DNA of 64,000 bases, from contig CP083650.1 of the NCBI GenBank assembly GCA_020099315.1, forward strand, positions 4,278,001-4,342,000, in the 5' to 3' direction. Source of the stretch: Citrobacter europaeus (lineage in GTDB: Bacteria > Pseudomonadota > Gammaproteobacteria > Enterobacterales > Enterobacteriaceae). Under the pieces are notes generated by a model. It saw only the letters and a program-made list of their open reading frames with translations, did no database searches and was not told the DNA's origin. Shown in pieces: positions 61,698-64,000 of this stretch. A program made the position numbers and the translations under genes. Position 1 is the first letter of the stretch. Each line of letters starts with the position of its first letter.

Positions 61698-62571
61698 ATT
61701 AATAGGGTAGATTCTCCTCCAGGATTCGTTTTTTAACCATTTGTCAAATAAGGAATAAATTTCCTTTCTCAACAATGAGCTCATTTATCAAGAAATGGTG
61801 AAATAGGATTTTCCCTAGTGAATATTATTAATTGACTTGGAGCATAACAAATACTGTACACCCTAACCATACCCACAATGTTAATGTGATGTTAATAGAA
61901 TAAAGAATATTGCGGGATCTTTATAAAAGTCTGAAAGGTTGTTTTTTATACAAACATGAAAACTCTTTGTTATAAATAGGATTATTACCTCCCAGTAAAT
62001 GAACATTTTTGCGTTAATTTCACAGCGTACTTAACACAAAGATTTTCAAACAAATGTCAATTTGTACCAAGACTATAGAATTTATTGACAAATATTTTTT
62101 GAATGGTCTTTTACTCAGGAGAGAAAAATAGTTGTAGATTTGATTGATACACATGGGCCACTATCGCTGAAGTGAAGGAAAATTGTGGGCTTTGGATTGA
62201 AAATAACAGGTGTGCTGGATGCTGCTGCTCGGGCTGCGAATGCAAATATTATTCAGCAACGGACTTGCTAATGACTATCAATAATCTGTGGAAAATTTAG
62301 TAATAAAAGAATATTTCAGTAAATATAATGAGGTTGACGCAATATAATTCTGATTATTGAGTCTTCTTTGTGAGGTGAGTCGCCACGGATAATCCAGGTA
62401 CTACTGAGAAGTTGATAATATCTCTATGTGCAGGAGTTAAAGAAAAGCTATTAGATTACCTCGCTTTTGCGGTGCGAAACGCCTGCCTGGCAACAAGCAT
62501 GTCACTAGCCCTCCTTTGGACGCCCCATCCAGAGATGGAAACGTCCGTTAGCGTTTGATTCGATAGTCAGC
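61698..62571. other. AT-rich intergenic region upstream of the secretion operon
   Basis: 874 bases. The part next to the TolC-like gene (61785-62110) is very AT-rich and should hold the operon promoter. At 62172-62300 a short rightward frame (GTG start, 42 codons) contains a cysteine cluster (RCAGCCCSGCECK) but has no clear ribosome-binding site. At 62519-62546 a hairpin (GGACGCCCCATC / GATGGAAACGTCC, with wobble pairs) may end the small gene that follows. The stretch 62380-62520 looks like remnant sequence; I could not identify it. Confidence 0.5.
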
Positions 62572-62871
62572 TCACACTAGCTCTTTGAGCTGCTCCTGCA
62601 TATAGGTTGAAAAATACTCTGGATTCTTGATAAGGATGCGGTTACCGGAGGCGACTTTTTCTGCCCATCCGGCCACTTTTTTCGTGAACTCGGGATTCCA
62701 TCCCTCCTGCTCACCTCGTGCCATTACAGCTTCCGGACTCGCTGGCACACCTAAGTCATGCAAATACTTTAAGATTCCCTTAGCGGTACTTTCGTCCATT
62801 GAATGGGGTACTGACGCCGAAGTGTTCATACCACCAATAAAATCCAATGCTTTCTCAATTGCTGTTGGCAT
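62572..62871 (-). CDS. YoaC-like small protein (DUF1889)
   Basis: 99 residues with the start at 62871 (MPTAIEKALDFIGGMNTSAS), preceded by AAGGA; eight upstream codons are open but do not match. The sequence, including ESTAKGILKYLHDLGVPASP, GWNPEFTKKVAGWAEK and KNPEYFSTYMQEQLK, closely resembles E. coli YoaC as I recall it. Function is unknown. It is a single-gene unit between the adhesin locus and the dha genes. Confidence 0.75.
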   Translation of the reverse strand: MPTAIEKALDFIGGMNTSASVPHSMDESTAKGILKYLHDLGVPASPEAVMARGEQEGWNPEFTKKVAGWAEKVASGNRILIKNPEYFSTYMQEQLKELV

Positions 62872-63008
62872 GCTCTTATCCTTAAAATTAACCACGTGAG
62901 AGACACATTTATACTATGTACCCAACTTCGTCGGGATATCAAAGAGAACATCGCCTTTATTTGATTTACCCCGCAGCTAAACGCTTGCGGTGGCTGTTTT
63001 CTGCACGA

Positions 63009-64000
63009 TTAATTCGCGATTCCGGCCAAAACCAGCCCGGTTGCCACCGCATTACGCGGCCCTTCGCTACCACGGATGTTGCCCTGTCCGGCGACAACGC
63101 CGTAGTGCGCCAGCGCATCGGTGATCATCTGCGGGATTTCGAAATCCAGCGAGGAGCCGCCCACCAGCACTACAAAAGCAATATCGCGAATGGAGCCACT
63201 GGGTGAAACCTGAAGCAATGCGCGCAGGCAGTTGGTCACAAAAACCTTCTCTTTGGCCTGTCGGCGCACCAGACGAATTTTTTCCAGCGAGGTGAGGTTA
63301 TCTACCGGGATCAGCTCCCCCTCTTTCAGATACACCACTTTGGCGAAGACTGTCGGGCTGAGCGGTTCGCGGAAAAACTCTACCGCGCCGTTCTCATGGC
63401 GAATACTGAACAGGCTTTCCACTTTTGCCAGCGGGTATTTTTTAATCTCCTCCGCCAGAAACGCATCGTTTAGGCCCAGCTCAGTTTGAATTAACAGGCT
63501 AACCATATTTCCTGCACCGGCCAGATGCACCGCTCTCACTACGCCGTCGCTATTGATAATGGCGGCATCGGTAGATCCTGCGCCTAAATCGAGGATCGCC
63601 AGCGGTGCGGCGCATCCGGGCGTTGTTAGCGCCCCCGCTACGGCCATGTTGGCCTCCACGCCGCCAACTTCAACCGGCGTGTTTAACCGGGCGCTCAGCT
63701 CACTGGCGATGGCCTGCATCTGTAAGCGATCGGATTTCACCATTGCCGCAATGCCCACGGCGTTCTCCATTGAACACTCTCCAGCGATGCCGCCCTGCAC
63801 CTTGCGCGGAATAAACGTATCGACCGCCAATAGATCCTGAATATGCACCGTGTTCATGTCATGACCGGTCAGTGAGGCCATCACCTTACGCACCCGCTCC
63901 AGCATGCCGCCTGCGTGCGTGCCTGCTTCACCACGAATATCGCACACGGGCGCACAGGCGCTTATCGCCTGCATAATGGCCTGCGCGCCTTGCGCTACGT
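63009..64000 (-). CDS. dhaF: Glycerol dehydratase reactivating factor, large subunit (5' end outside window)
   Basis: The last about 329 of an expected 605-610 residues are present; the start lies beyond the window edge. The DhaF/GdrA family releases damaged coenzyme B12 from glycerol dehydratase in an ATP-dependent, chaperone-like way. The actin-like ATPase motif LAILDLGAGSTDAAI and the C-terminal FVVLVGGSSLDFEIPQ and GNIRGSEGPRNAVATG blocks are clear. The SACAPVCDIRGEAGTHAGGM region is closer to the glycerol (GdrA) than the propanediol (PduG) type. It implies a dha regulon for anaerobic glycerol use just outside the window. Confidence 0.93.
   Translation of the reverse strand, partial: VAQGAQAIMQAISACAPVCDIRGEAGTHAGGMLERVRKVMASLTGHDMNTVHIQDLLAVDTFIPRKVQGGIAGECSMENAVGIAAMVKSDRLQMQAIASELSARLNTPVEVGGVEANMAVAGALTTPGCAAPLAILDLGAGSTDAAIINSDGVVRAVHLAGAGNMVSLLIQTELGLNDAFLAEEIKKYPLAKVESLFSIRHENGAVEFFREPLSPTVFAKVVYLKEGELIPVDNLTSLEKIRLVRRQAKEKVFVTNCLRALLQVSPSGSIRDIAFVVLVGGSSLDFEIPQMITDALAHYGVVAGQGNIRGSEGPRNAVATGLVLAGIAN

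Noticed and set aside
62380..62520. Possible insertion-sequence end near the YoaC-like gene
   Set aside because: The sequence looks remnant-like, but I could find neither a matching inverted end nor a transposase frame, so no IS is claimed.

Overview
The window is a chromosomal segment of an enteric gammaproteobacterium. It opens with the conserved rpsU-dnaG-rpoD operon, mug and the minor isoleucine tRNA gene (ileX), all closest to the E. coli/Salmonella/Citrobacter versions I know. It ends in a gene for the glycerol dehydratase reactivating factor large subunit (dhaF/gdrA). A dha regulon, ERIC repeats and this core synteny together suggest Citrobacter, or a close relative with a dha regulon. 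The species is inference.

Layout: (1) 1-5.3 kb, core genes: ribosomal protein S21, primase, sigma-70, the mismatch DNA glycosylase Mug and tRNA-Ile2(CAT). A 127-bp ERIC element lies between rpsU and dnaG, and a second ERIC-like composite lies between dnaG and rpoD. (2) 5.27-36.09 kb, a complete-looking P2/186-type prophage in the 3' end of ileX, bounded by a 48-bp direct repeat. Its order is attL-ogr-D-U-T-E'/E-FII-FI-G-H-I-J-W-V-[cargo]-S-R-lysC/lysB-endolysin-holin-X-L-M-N-O / P-Q-cos-[acyltransferase]-[LexA-controlled small gene]-A-[TGT-like]-small genes-fil-cII-apl / cI-int-attR. The immunity genes (192-residue CI, Apl, CII) are of the phage 186 kind. Three positions hold accessory genes: an AT-rich, HEPN-like gene between V and S, an acyltransferase at the P2 tin/old locus, and a tRNA-guanine-transglycosylase-like gene beside replication gene A. 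(3) 36.1-38.6 kb, an AT-rich stretch with gene debris and two regulators (LuxR-like and winged-helix). (4) 38.6-61.7 kb, a type I secretion locus on the minus strand: a TolC-like outer-membrane protein, a giant BapA/LapA-type adhesin of about 6,015 residues, a LapB-type ABC exporter and a HlyD-type adaptor. (5) 61.7-64 kb, a degenerate intergenic stretch, a small YoaC-like gene and the 3' part of dhaF.

How the parts work together: the prophage late genes appear to be switched on by Ogr through shared motifs upstream of V, FI and O. Lysogeny is held by CI, and a consensus LexA box sits before a small gene where phage 186 carries its antirepressor (tum), which suggests SOS induction. The adhesin would be exported in one step through the ABC/HlyD/TolC channel encoded around it and would act in surface attachment or biofilm formation.

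Most notable observations: the candidate HEPN cargo gene; the LexA-box gene; an ORF beside the integrase that joins an ATP-cone-like segment to a near-exact piece of the GyrA N terminus; and a six-fold 1,797-bp higher-order repeat, each copy made of six Ig-like domains, inside the adhesin gene. Family assignments rest on remembered sequences and visible motifs; no database search was possible.
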